From: Agitococcus lubricus
GTDB lineage: Bacteria > Pseudomonadota > Gammaproteobacteria > Pseudomonadales > Moraxellaceae
NCBI RefSeq assembly: GCF_003051055.1
Contig: NZ_QAON01000014.1
Coordinates: 1-64,000, forward strand
Length of the DNA: 64,000 nucleotides
Direction of reading: 5' to 3'
Position numbers and translations under genes: made by a program. Every line of letters starts with the position of its first letter. Positions within the stretch are counted from its first letter, which is position 1. Positions 46,547 to 55,340 of this stretch are shown here, piece by piece. Below the pieces are notes generated by a model that saw only the letters and a list, made by a program, of their open reading frames with translations, ran no database searches and had not been told where the DNA came from.

Positions 46547-46873
46547 TCAAGGTGTTTTAATGGTTGATAATTCTTGTAGTGCGCGAGCAAAATTCACTTC
46601 GCGAGAAACTACATCCCTGTCGATAGGCTCTAAGGTCTCTTGTAAAACAGAGGCTGTGATAGGATTTTTGGGCAGATAGTTTTCTTTATCTTTCCATGGC
46701 ACTAAGTTGAGCTCTAATGGCGCATCTTGGCTACCAATCACATCTGTCCCAAATTTAATATCCACATCGCTGCTGCTTGCTTTAGCAGGCTTTTTAGTGG
46801 TGGCCGCTTTATCGGCAGCAACACTGATGCTTGAGATGACTAAACAGCTACAGAGTAATACGGATTTCATCAT
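46547..46873 (-). CDS. Small secreted protein of the envelope operon
   Basis: The 108-residue protein has a signal peptide (MMKSVLLCSCLVISSISVAA). The short polar mature part has a Lys/Ala/Ser-rich start, then a conserved-looking segment (FGTDVIGSQDAPLELNLVPW). I do not recognise the family. The gene overlaps the TPR lipoprotein gene upstream by 4 bases and precedes the ExbB gene by 33 bases, so it probably belongs to the same complex. Confidence 0.7.
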   Translation of the reverse strand: MMKSVLLCSCLVISSISVAADKAATTKKPAKASSSDVDIKFGTDVIGSQDAPLELNLVPWKDKENYLPKNPITASVLQETLEPIDRDVVSREVNFARALQELSTIKTP

Positions 46874-48066
46874 GGCTGCGCTCCTGCGGCCGCTGAGTTT
46901 TCAGCATTGACCGTTGTTGTTTGTTCTACTGGCGTAGATTGTACGGCTTCTTGCGAAACAGTGGCAGTGTTTGGCTTCACGTTCTGGGTGTTTTTTGCCT
47001 GTTTTTTGCCCTTTTTGTTGCTTTTGGTATTTGTAGCCGTTGTATTAACAGGCATCACAACAGGCGTGCTTGAGTTGTCTGCTTGATTTGGACTGGCTGT
47101 GGTGTTATCGGTGTTTGTGGTCTCAGGATTGGCTGTTGGACTCTTATCCGTTTGACTATCAACAGCCTTCGTGCTTGTGTTATCAGGCGTCACAGTTTCT
47201 TTAGCAGGGGCTACGTCATTATTCGGACTGGGTGCAGATTCACTGGCAGGTGTTGCTTCTGGTGTTGGTGTTTCCTCAACAATGACTTCTTCTACTTTAG
47301 CCTTAACTGGAGGTTTATACACGCCTGTTCGCTTTTGTAAATCTACAATCCATTTGGCTACGGTTGCATCGGGTTTGGTTTGTAGTGCTTGATAGGCTTC
47401 ATAATGTTGTAAGGCAAAGGGGAGGTCTTGCAAATACAAATCCGCCAATACACCTAAATTAAAGTGCGCTTTTGCATACTTAGGACTGATGGTTAAGGCC
47501 TGTTCATAGGCTTTGCGAGATTCTACAAATTGACCTTGTTGACGTAAAACAAAACCCTGTAAGTTATAGATGTAGGGATTTTTACTATTAATACCCTGTG
47601 CTTTTTTGAGTAGCAAATCGGCTTCTTTAAAGTTTTGCTGTTGAATACGAATGAGGACTTGGTTAAGTACAGGGCCTACAAACTGGGGAGCTTTGGCTTG
47701 TACTTCTTCAAATTTGTTATAGGCGTCGTCCCATTGTTGCGCCTTGAGTAAGGTCAGTGCCTGTTGATAGTCTGCTAATACAGGCGCAGCCAGTTTCTTT
47801 TGTTCATCAGAAACGGGTGGAAGCTCTGGTTCTTGAGAGGTATCGACGGCCGCTTTAGTGACTTCTTTAACGTCGTCTTTTTTGACAATACCTTGAGCTG
47901 CGCGCTCTTTGGCGAGTTTTTCTAAATCAGGTTCGGTACTTTCGCTTACGGCTGTTGTGGTGGCTGTTGTAGGCTCTTCAACAACGGCTTTTTTGGGAGA
48001 AGAGGCGCAGGCAGCTAATAAGCTGCCCATTAAAATCGTCAATCCGAGTTGTTTGGTGTTGAGCAT
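46870..48066 (-). CDS. TPR-repeat lipoprotein of the envelope operon
   Basis: The 398-residue protein has a lipobox (LLAAC, Cys20). A disordered acidic linker leads to TPR repeats (about 85-240: ALTLLKAQQWDDAYNKFEEV, ADLLLKKAQGINSKNPYIYN, SRKAYEQALTISPKYAKAHF). The C terminus is a long Pro/Thr/Asn-rich low-complexity tail (about 265-398). TPR lipoproteins such as GltE belong to the Myxococcus gliding machinery; here the neighbours make a similar scaffold role likely. It overlaps the small secreted protein gene by 4 bases. Confidence 0.8.
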   Translation of the reverse strand: MLNTKQLGLTILMGSLLAACASSPKKAVVEEPTTATTTAVSESTEPDLEKLAKERAAQGIVKKDDVKEVTKAAVDTSQEPELPPVSDEQKKLAAPVLADYQQALTLLKAQQWDDAYNKFEEVQAKAPQFVGPVLNQVLIRIQQQNFKEADLLLKKAQGINSKNPYIYNLQGFVLRQQGQFVESRKAYEQALTISPKYAKAHFNLGVLADLYLQDLPFALQHYEAYQALQTKPDATVAKWIVDLQKRTGVYKPPVKAKVEEVIVEETPTPEATPASESAPSPNNDVAPAKETVTPDNTSTKAVDSQTDKSPTANPETTNTDNTTASPNQADNSSTPVVMPVNTTATNTKSNKKGKKQAKNTQNVKPNTATVSQEAVQSTPVEQTTTVNAENSAAAGAQP

Positions 48067-48076
48067 AACTGATTCC

Positions 48077-51000
48077 TCAATAAATCTCGTCGATACTGCT
48101 TTCTACTAGCTCAGTCTTTTTATAACGACCAGGCGATAATTCGGCGAGTGCAGCAAAGCTTTTTTGGACATAGCTGTCATAGACTTGCTCTTTAACCAAA
48201 TTGGCATTCACGGTATAAATGCCTATTGCTTTGTCTGCTAAGGGTTCTGCTTGCTCCTCAAGTAAAATACCATATTGCTCTAATTCGAGTTCACTCAAAC
48301 CTTTAGGACGTTCACTCGCTAATAGGTCTGCCGAGAGTTTTTGATAGATTTGTGCCTGTTGATAGTTGGCTGCTGTGGTAAATTCAGCAACGCCAATCAG
48401 GGCAACTTTGTTATAGGCACCTAATGCCGCTTGCATGGCCTTTTTCTTGGCCGCCAAACTCACTTTTAAGGGCTGTTTGAGAGTAATCGCTGCAAAACTA
48501 TCATATAAAGGTTGACTCATTTTGAAGTGAGCCATCGCGCCAAAATAACGAACACGTGGGCTGGCTTTGTCTGCGAGTTTATCGTAGGTTTGTGCCAAGC
48601 TCTTTAAGCTATTTTGTGCTTCGGTGTTGAGGTTATTTTTGCTGTAATACGTGTATAAGCGGAAAGTTGCTTCGGCACGTTGGTCAACGGGATTATTGGT
48701 ATCCGCAATATATTGTTGATACACCTTGATGGCTGCTTCGGGTTGTTTAATTTTTTCATAGGTTTCAGCAGCTAACCACAGTGCCTCACGTGCGGCGGCA
48801 GGATTTTTCTTGAGGTCGCGTGCAGCAATGACTTGATACTGTTGGGCTGCGTTGGATAAGTCATCCGTTTTTTCATAGGCGACTGCCAGCTTTTCTGGAA
48901 TATCTTGGCTCAATGGGTTGTCAGGGTATTTATCGCGAAAAGCAATTAAGACGGGAATAGCTTCTTTATATTTTTCGCCATTTAACAAGACAGTGGCAGC
49001 ATCAAAGTCAGAGCTTGCACGTAGTTTGGGGTCTGCGGCTGCTTGTGCGGCTTTTAAGAAGGCCTGTGCGGCTTGTTCGGGATTTTTGTCGTCGCGGAAT
49101 TTTTCGGCTTGACGATAATACGTCGTTGCTAAACGGTCTTGATAGCTGGCTTTTTGCTTGCTGTCGGCGATATTAAATGCCAATACTTGTTGATACGATT
49201 TATCGGCTTCTTCCCAATTCCCTTTATCGAAATACGCATTCGCAATAATCGCGGTTGCATCTAAACGTAGTTTTTCGTCAACAGGGGGATTCATGGCCAA
49301 TAAAGTTTGTGAAGTGCGTACTGCACCATCAAAGTCTTTGAAATTCAAATAAAGATTGGTCAGACCTTGTAATAATAAGGCGGCATTTTTATCTTGAGGT
49401 TGACTAGCAGCAAATTTGAAAATATTCGCTTCTAGGTCAGCACTCAGTTGTTTTGCACTGTCATCATAACTGGTGTAGTTATCAACAATATACTGAATAA
49501 CGCCTTGCATTACGACGGCTGTGTTAGGGTCTTGTGGGAACTTTTCTGCAAATTTGTAAGTGCTCGCTGCCCGTTTAGGGAAAATATCTTTGCGTGCGGC
49601 AAGGTCGTTGGCCAACGATTTATCCCAGTCTTGATAACTCAGGAGGGCAAAATACGCCGATTCTGCGCCTTTGGGATTGTTGTATTCGTAAGCGGTCTTT
49701 TCAAATTCGACAATCGCACTTTTATAGTCTTTTGCAGAATATAACACTTCGGCGAGCAATTGATTAACCACAATGGCATCTTCTTCTTTGGGGTTTAGGC
49801 TCAAATGCGCACGATACCATGTTGCTGCTTTTTGATAATCTGTCGGTAGATTGTTGATTTGTGCTAGGGCATGATAATGTTTAGCAAGGTCTACAATATG
49901 ACCTTCTAAGGTAGGCCTTAGTTTAGTACGGGTGGCCTCATCGGCTTGTTGCCAGAATGCGCTATTTGCATCATAGTGTTTAACAAAATCTTCTTTGGCA
50001 GTCACCACTAAAGAAGGAAAGCCGCCTAATTCATAGACATTAATGACCGCTGTACTTAAGTCAGGCGCAGTGGGGTCAAAGGGATGACGATTTATAAAAG
50101 AGTTATACGTATCGGCTGCTTCTTTGTACAGTTTTTTGCCAATATAGGCTTTGGCTAAGTTGTTGTAAATAATAGATTCATAGAACTTTTCACCGACTTT
50201 ATCAAAATACACATCGGCAGATTTAGCCCCTTCTAATTGAATAAAAGATAAGCTAATCACTTCTAGAGCATCATCTAGCGCTTCTTGTTCTTGTTTGCTT
50301 TTTTTAGGTTTTATCCAAATTTTTTCAGCAAAACCAAAGAATTCAGGTAAAGCAGATTCGTAATCGGAGGCACGATAAAATGACCAACCCCGTTTGTATA
50401 AGGATTGGTCATAGAAATCTGTTTTTTTGTCGCTGAGGACTTTACCGTAATAGTCAGCGGCTTCTAAAAATCGACGATTGGCAAAGGCATCTTCTGCCAA
50501 ACGGAAACGTACTTCTGTCAAATGGGGGGAGCTTGGATATTTCTCCGCAATCATTTTTAAGGCGGCAACTGACTCTTCTTTTTTGGTGAGTAAGTCATAG
50601 TTTTTAGCAAGCTCATAGTAAATTTCAGCACGTGATTCCGACGCAGGCATACGCTCAAGTAAATCTTGGTAAAAATCTACATTTTTCTCGAGCATTTCTT
50701 GTTCGGCTTTATCGGCTGCACTGCCAGAGCCTGTTTTCAGTCGGCGAGCAACCTTTAGATAGGCCGTGGCTGTGCCAGGGTCTTTAGCTTTTTTGGCATC
50801 TGCGACGAGTTGATTGTATAGCGCCTCGTTGAGTTTTTCGTTAATTTGTACTTCTAAACCGTCAGAGTTGGGAGCAACTTCGGTCACACCTGTCAGCGGA
50901 TTTGTGCGTGGCTGTAGTTTGTTTAAGCGTTCAGCAGGGTCGGCAAAATTAGCCGCAGGCTCAGGGTCTTTGAGAATAGGCACTTTGACACTGTCTAAGC

Positions 51001-51148
51001 TCGCCAAGGTTGGTTTGAATTTGGGTATGGCGGCAGGTGGTGGCACTACAACAACAGGTTTAGTAGGCGCAGGGGTACTACACGCAGTTAAAAAAGCGAT
51101 TGCGAGTGCTAAGGGACTTAGCCGATAAAAAGAAGTCTTAACAATCAT
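48077..51148 (-). CDS. Large TPR-repeat lipoprotein of the envelope operon
   Basis: The 1023-residue protein has a lipobox (FLTAC, Cys22) and a Pro-rich linker. Tandem TPR-like repeats then fill almost the rest (for example YYELAKNYDLLTKKEESVAALKM in shorter form, FRLAEDAFANRRFLEAADYY, NLAKAYIGKKLYKEAADTYN, IANAYFDKGNWEEADKSYQQ). It should be an outer-membrane-anchored periplasmic scaffold. The start overlaps the stop of the upstream gene by 4 bases (ATGA), showing translational coupling. It is similar in kind to the large TPR proteins of Agl-Glt and TtpC systems, but I cannot assign orthology. Confidence 0.82.
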   Translation of the reverse strand: MIVKTSFYRLSPLALAIAFLTACSTPAPTKPVVVVPPPAAIPKFKPTLASLDSVKVPILKDPEPAANFADPAERLNKLQPRTNPLTGVTEVAPNSDGLEVQINEKLNEALYNQLVADAKKAKDPGTATAYLKVARRLKTGSGSAADKAEQEMLEKNVDFYQDLLERMPASESRAEIYYELAKNYDLLTKKEESVAALKMIAEKYPSSPHLTEVRFRLAEDAFANRRFLEAADYYGKVLSDKKTDFYDQSLYKRGWSFYRASDYESALPEFFGFAEKIWIKPKKSKQEQEALDDALEVISLSFIQLEGAKSADVYFDKVGEKFYESIIYNNLAKAYIGKKLYKEAADTYNSFINRHPFDPTAPDLSTAVINVYELGGFPSLVVTAKEDFVKHYDANSAFWQQADEATRTKLRPTLEGHIVDLAKHYHALAQINNLPTDYQKAATWYRAHLSLNPKEEDAIVVNQLLAEVLYSAKDYKSAIVEFEKTAYEYNNPKGAESAYFALLSYQDWDKSLANDLAARKDIFPKRAASTYKFAEKFPQDPNTAVVMQGVIQYIVDNYTSYDDSAKQLSADLEANIFKFAASQPQDKNAALLLQGLTNLYLNFKDFDGAVRTSQTLLAMNPPVDEKLRLDATAIIANAYFDKGNWEEADKSYQQVLAFNIADSKQKASYQDRLATTYYRQAEKFRDDKNPEQAAQAFLKAAQAAADPKLRASSDFDAATVLLNGEKYKEAIPVLIAFRDKYPDNPLSQDIPEKLAVAYEKTDDLSNAAQQYQVIAARDLKKNPAAAREALWLAAETYEKIKQPEAAIKVYQQYIADTNNPVDQRAEATFRLYTYYSKNNLNTEAQNSLKSLAQTYDKLADKASPRVRYFGAMAHFKMSQPLYDSFAAITLKQPLKVSLAAKKKAMQAALGAYNKVALIGVAEFTTAANYQQAQIYQKLSADLLASERPKGLSELELEQYGILLEEQAEPLADKAIGIYTVNANLVKEQVYDSYVQKSFAALAELSPGRYKKTELVESSIDEIY

Positions 51149-53070
51149 AATTTTTCACTAGCTTTGGGGGTTGGCGCTGTATCAGCAGGCGCTAATTTGC
51201 TTTCAGTACGCTCCATCCCTAAATAAGTTTCGGCAATATAAGCGGTTAACCGTTGACGGCGTTCGTCAATCAAATTCTTGGCCAATGAGCGTAAATAGTT
51301 TTGGTACATGAGTTTGGCATCTGCTACCTCACCTTGTAATTTTTCGGCTTTGGCTTTGAGACTAGGAAACTTTTGACTGTTATTTCGTTGAACCACCGCT
51401 TTATTATCGGCTAACAAGGTTTCAACGGTAGCCAAGCGAGCCTTAGTCTCGCGCAGTTGATTGGTGGAGTCTTGCAGTTTTTCATAAATCTCATCGCGTG
51501 ATGCCGCATGACGAGCAACTTCAAACAGGGTTAAATCTTTTAAGCGGTTCAAACGTGTGAGCAGTTCTTGACTTTGTTTTTCATCTAGCCCCAGTTTACT
51601 CACTTTACGAATCAGTTTATTGATTTGTTGGAGGCGGGCGGTTTCGGCTTGGGTCGCTGCTTCAGAGTAAGCGTCTGCATTTGTGCCTAGACGCTTCGCT
51701 CTGATTTGAATGGCTTGCCATTTTTTGACTAAACCCACATATTTGTCGCGTAAAACTTTGAGCTGTGCTTCTTTGGCCGCAAGTTCGGGACGACGACTTT
51801 CCAGTGTCTGAGCCACTTCTTGTAGGGCAGTAATATCGCGCAGGCGCTCTTCTATTAAAGTTTGTAAACGTCCTAATTGCTGATATTGTCTAAAACCCTC
51901 GTTAAAGGCAGGGGAGGCAAATAATTTACTAAATAAGCCTGCCGTAATCGCATTGTTCGTGGCGGGAATTGTCTTTAAGTTTAAGGGGTCGGCATCGATG
52001 GTATTCATGCGTTGAGGGGCTAAGACATCAGGCCAATTGGCTTCGTCAACGCGTAAGGCGGAGCGCTCTAGTTGAGCTAATTGCTCACGTAGCGTTAATG
52101 CGCCAATACGATAACTGGCAATAGCTTGTGTACGAGCACCCAAATCTTCATAAACGCGCGCGGCCAGCAAAAAAGCCTCTTGTACCGCAGGGTCGGCAGG
52201 ATTGCGACTTTGTAACTCTAGCGCGGCGGGTAAAGTTTGCTCTAAGTCTTTATTCAAATAATACGAATAAGCCAAACTTAGTAAAGCAGAATTACTGTAA
52301 GGACCTTCTAAGCGTACACGCAATAAAGATTCGCGTGCCAGTGCGTATTTTTTATCTTGTAAGTATTTATAGGCAATAGCTAATGCCGCTTTATCTTTGA
52401 GGTTTAGGTTTTCGTCATCTGTGCCCGCTAAACGAATGACTTCGTTCAAATGAAAAATACCGACCTCAGGTTTGTTATTTTGAATATAAGCAATGCCTAA
52501 GTTGTACAAACCGTAACTGGCGGTAATCCCGTCACTACGCATGTCGGTGAGTAGATTAATCGCTTCTGGGTAGCTTTTTTTACGAATCAGAATATTGGCC
52601 AGCATCAAACGGCGTTCTGACTCTTGGTAAGAAGTTAAATTGCTCGGTGGTTTACGCAAATAGTTTTCGGATGGGGCATCATTCCCCATTTTATAGAGTA
52701 ATTTTGCATAACGCAGCCAAGGGGCATTACGTGTGCTAGACGGAATATCTTGTGCTTGAACGCGTGATAAAGCGGCATCTCCTTCGCGTGGCAAACCAAA
52801 CTCCGTGTATAAGTCACCCAATAAAATTTCTGTCGTTGGGTCATCGGCACTAAATAGTCCTTTCTCTTTATCTTCAATGACTTTATTGAGCGCAGAAAAA
52901 TGACGCCCTAAATGATAGTCATAGTAGATTTGGCCAAATTCTGGCTCGCGTGTATCCGTCGAGACGTCTAAACGTTTTTTGAGGTCTACTGCGTGCGCAT
53001 GTTGACTTGTAATGGCAACCGCAATGGCGATGGAGGCATATCGCCATGTTTTTTCCGCTATCCGCTTCAT
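51145..53070 (-). CDS. Periplasmic TPR and coiled-coil protein of the envelope operon
   Basis: The 641-residue protein has a signal peptide (YASIAIAVAITSQHAHA). TPR-type repeats follow (about 50-330: YGLYNLGIAYIQNNKPEVGIF, ALAIAYKYLQDKKYALARES), then a long coiled coil (about 400-610, with LEKE-type heptads such as LKAKAEKLQGEVADAKLMYQ). No lipobox cysteine is present, so it is probably soluble in the periplasm. It is the second gene of the operon and overlaps the large TPR lipoprotein gene by 4 bases. Confidence 0.78.
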   Translation of the reverse strand: MKRIAEKTWRYASIAIAVAITSQHAHAVDLKKRLDVSTDTREPEFGQIYYDYHLGRHFSALNKVIEDKEKGLFSADDPTTEILLGDLYTEFGLPREGDAALSRVQAQDIPSSTRNAPWLRYAKLLYKMGNDAPSENYLRKPPSNLTSYQESERRLMLANILIRKKSYPEAINLLTDMRSDGITASYGLYNLGIAYIQNNKPEVGIFHLNEVIRLAGTDDENLNLKDKAALAIAYKYLQDKKYALARESLLRVRLEGPYSNSALLSLAYSYYLNKDLEQTLPAALELQSRNPADPAVQEAFLLAARVYEDLGARTQAIASYRIGALTLREQLAQLERSALRVDEANWPDVLAPQRMNTIDADPLNLKTIPATNNAITAGLFSKLFASPAFNEGFRQYQQLGRLQTLIEERLRDITALQEVAQTLESRRPELAAKEAQLKVLRDKYVGLVKKWQAIQIRAKRLGTNADAYSEAATQAETARLQQINKLIRKVSKLGLDEKQSQELLTRLNRLKDLTLFEVARHAASRDEIYEKLQDSTNQLRETKARLATVETLLADNKAVVQRNNSQKFPSLKAKAEKLQGEVADAKLMYQNYLRSLAKNLIDERRQRLTAYIAETYLGMERTESKLAPADTAPTPKASEKL

Positions 53071-53100
53071 AATGTTATTCTGTCCTGATGACGAAACTGA

Positions 53101-53631
53101 TTAGTTTTTACTTTCCCATTCACGGAAGTTAAAAACGGCAGGTTGCGCATTCGATACGTCATCACCCGCTTTGATTTCAACAATCTTACGTAAGCTATTT
53201 TTGCTAAAGGTATAATTGACCGTGCGTTGAAAGTCTTTGCCGTTGGCGTCGTAGGCAGTAATAACCGCTTGAATATTGTGTGAGCCGCTGTTGACATTAC
53301 CCATATAGAGTCGCTGTAGGCCACCTTTGCTCAAGGCCACGGTTTCTTGTTCAGAATAAGCATGATAACTCACGATTTGGTCATCAATACTCAGCTTGAC
53401 ATCGACTAGACGCAGTTTACTGCCTGCATTGACTCCGACAAGAATGGTTGTGCTGGAGCTAGGGAACAACAATTCATTCTCTAATTGAGACACATCGCGG
53501 TTTAAGGTCAATACGTCGGACTTTAGGTCTTGTAAGTCTGATGGCAAACTGTTTTCGCCAGCCGCAAAGCTGGTAGAGCTAACAGCAGCAGTGAGACAAG
53601 CTACGAGTAAAAAAGAATATCCCTTGTTCAT
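53101..53631 (-). CDS. Secreted beta-rich protein, first gene of the envelope operon
   Basis: The 176-residue protein has a signal peptide (MNKGYSFLLVACLTAAVSST, cleavage after SFA). A short helical segment follows (SDLQDLKSDVLTLNRDVSQL), then a beta-sandwich-like region with YHAYSEQETVALSKGGLQRL and HNIQAVITAYDANGKDF, resembling an Ig-like fold. I do not recognise the family. It starts the minus-strand operon; the next gene begins 30 bases further on. Confidence 0.72.
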   Translation of the reverse strand: MNKGYSFLLVACLTAAVSSTSFAAGENSLPSDLQDLKSDVLTLNRDVSQLENELLFPSSSTTILVGVNAGSKLRLVDVKLSIDDQIVSYHAYSEQETVALSKGGLQRLYMGNVNSGSHNIQAVITAYDANGKDFQRTVNYTFSKNSLRKIVEIKAGDDVSNAQPAVFNFREWESKN

Positions 53632-53959
53632 GATAATAATCAGTCGCTATGGTTAAAGAAATTAGCTTGGGTATCATAAGACGAAGACGCTACCGAAATC
53701 AAAGTCTGATCGTGCGAAGTCTTAAGAAAAATAACATTAAACCCTATTTTTGCTGTCTAGTTAGCAGAATTTTAACGCGCTAATGTTTATTGCTCCGTAA
53801 ATTGTGCTTAGCAAATATCGTTATTTGTATAGGCTATGTCGCAATCAATGTCCTTAAAAAATAGACGAGAGCCAATGAATTAGCGTTAAAATGCGTGGCC
53901 ACCGCAGTCTGGGCATATTAGCGTCTCTATGCCTGCTGTGCCTATTATTTTAGAGTTAT
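53632..53959. promoter_or_regulatory. Divergent region between the envelope operon and pdxB
   Basis: These 328 bases hold promoters for the minus-strand envelope operon and plus-strand pdxB. The sequence is AT-rich in the middle. I see no clear operator palindrome and no gene. Confidence 0.45.
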
Positions 53960-55111
53960 ATGACAATTATGCGTATTATTGCCGATGAAAACATGGCCTT
54001 AGTGCACCATTTTTTTGGCCATTTAGGTCAATTAGAGTGCGTATCAGGACGCCATTTACACCCTGAGCAGGTACGTGATGCGGATATTTTGTTGGTGCGG
54101 TCGGTGACAACAGTCAATAAAGCCTTATTAGACCAGAGTCGTGTACGTTTTGTGGGGAGTGCAACCATTGGTGCAGACCATTTGGATATGCAGTGGCTGA
54201 ACGAGCAAGGCATCACGGTGAGTACGGCGCCTGGTTGTAACGCACGTAGTGTTGTCGATTATGTGTTGACGGCACTGATTCATTTGGCAAATCAGTATCA
54301 ATTTGACCTTACTCAACGTGTATTGGGTATTGTTGGCTTAGGTAATGTGGGTTATTTGTTGGCTAAAACGGCGCAACAGATGGGGTTGCGTGTACTAGGG
54401 TGTGACCCGTTGGTAACGCGTACTGATATTGAGCAGTTACCACTAAACGAACTACTGGAACAAGCGGATATTGTCTCGTTACATACCCCTTTAACCAAGA
54501 CGGGAACGTATCCTACCTATCATTTATTGAATGCCCAGAATCTACAAAACTTAAAAAAGCAGAGTATTTTAATCAATACAGGCCGAGGAGCGGCGATTGA
54601 TAACCGTGCATTGTTGGATTTTTTGACGCATCGGCCAAACTATTTACAAGCCGTTGTATTGGACGTTTGGGAACATGAGCCTTTACCTAATGCCGACCTC
54701 ATGCCATTGACGACGATTGCGACACCACACATAGCAGGCTATAGCTTAGAAGGAAAATGGCAAGGTACGGCATTTATTTATCAAGCCTTATGTCAATTTT
54801 TACAGCGTGAACCGCAATACAGACTGGCTGATTTTTTGCCACCCAATCGTCAGTTACAGTCCATCCAAGAAACGGGTCAATTATGGCCTGATTTACATCA
54901 GGTATTGGCACAAGTCTACCCTATAGTAAATGACGATACAGCCTTACGCCAAACCTTAGGTTTAATAGATAGCGAGCGAGCATTAGCCTTTGACCAACTG
55001 CGTAAACACTATTGGCAGCGTCGAGACTTAACGGCGTATGACGCAAGTCACACCTTGTATTCGTCCAAACTACAGACGATGTTAGTGGCGATGGGTCTGA
55101 AAACGGCCTGA
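53960..55111 (+). CDS. pdxB: Erythronate-4-phosphate dehydrogenase
   Basis: PdxB oxidises 4-phosphoerythronate in the de novo pyridoxal phosphate pathway. The 383-residue protein starts with the family motif RIIADENM and has the D-2-hydroxyacid dehydrogenase features: VRSVTTVNKALLD, the NAD-binding GIVGLGNVGYLLAKTAQQMG, LHTPLTKTGTYPTYHLL, the catalytic VLDVWEHEP with Glu, and TPHIAGYSLEGK with His. The C-terminal dimerisation domain is shorter and more divergent. ATG 53969 (MRIIADENM) is also a possible start. Confidence 0.94.
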   Translation: MTIMRIIADENMALVHHFFGHLGQLECVSGRHLHPEQVRDADILLVRSVTTVNKALLDQSRVRFVGSATIGADHLDMQWLNEQGITVSTAPGCNARSVVDYVLTALIHLANQYQFDLTQRVLGIVGLGNVGYLLAKTAQQMGLRVLGCDPLVTRTDIEQLPLNELLEQADIVSLHTPLTKTGTYPTYHLLNAQNLQNLKKQSILINTGRGAAIDNRALLDFLTHRPNYLQAVVLDVWEHEPLPNADLMPLTTIATPHIAGYSLEGKWQGTAFIYQALCQFLQREPQYRLADFLPPNRQLQSIQETGQLWPDLHQVLAQVYPIVNDDTALRQTLGLIDSERALAFDQLRKHYWQRRDLTAYDASHTLYSSKLQTMLVAMGLKTA

Positions 55112-55340
55112 ACTTTGCTTATAAAATCCGAGATTGTCCGATAAAAAACAGCGACTTTTTGCGATGAAGCTCTTAAAATCCGCGCTGCTCAAATGGACAT
55201 GTTGTCTCTGCGGATAGGGATGACTGCATCGTCTGAAACGCCAAACGGCAACAAACCCTAAACGATGATGGCCTAAGCGTGCTCCTTTTAAGTGAGCCAT
55301 TAGTACCAATACTGTGATTGTTGAAGGAGTACAAATAGTT

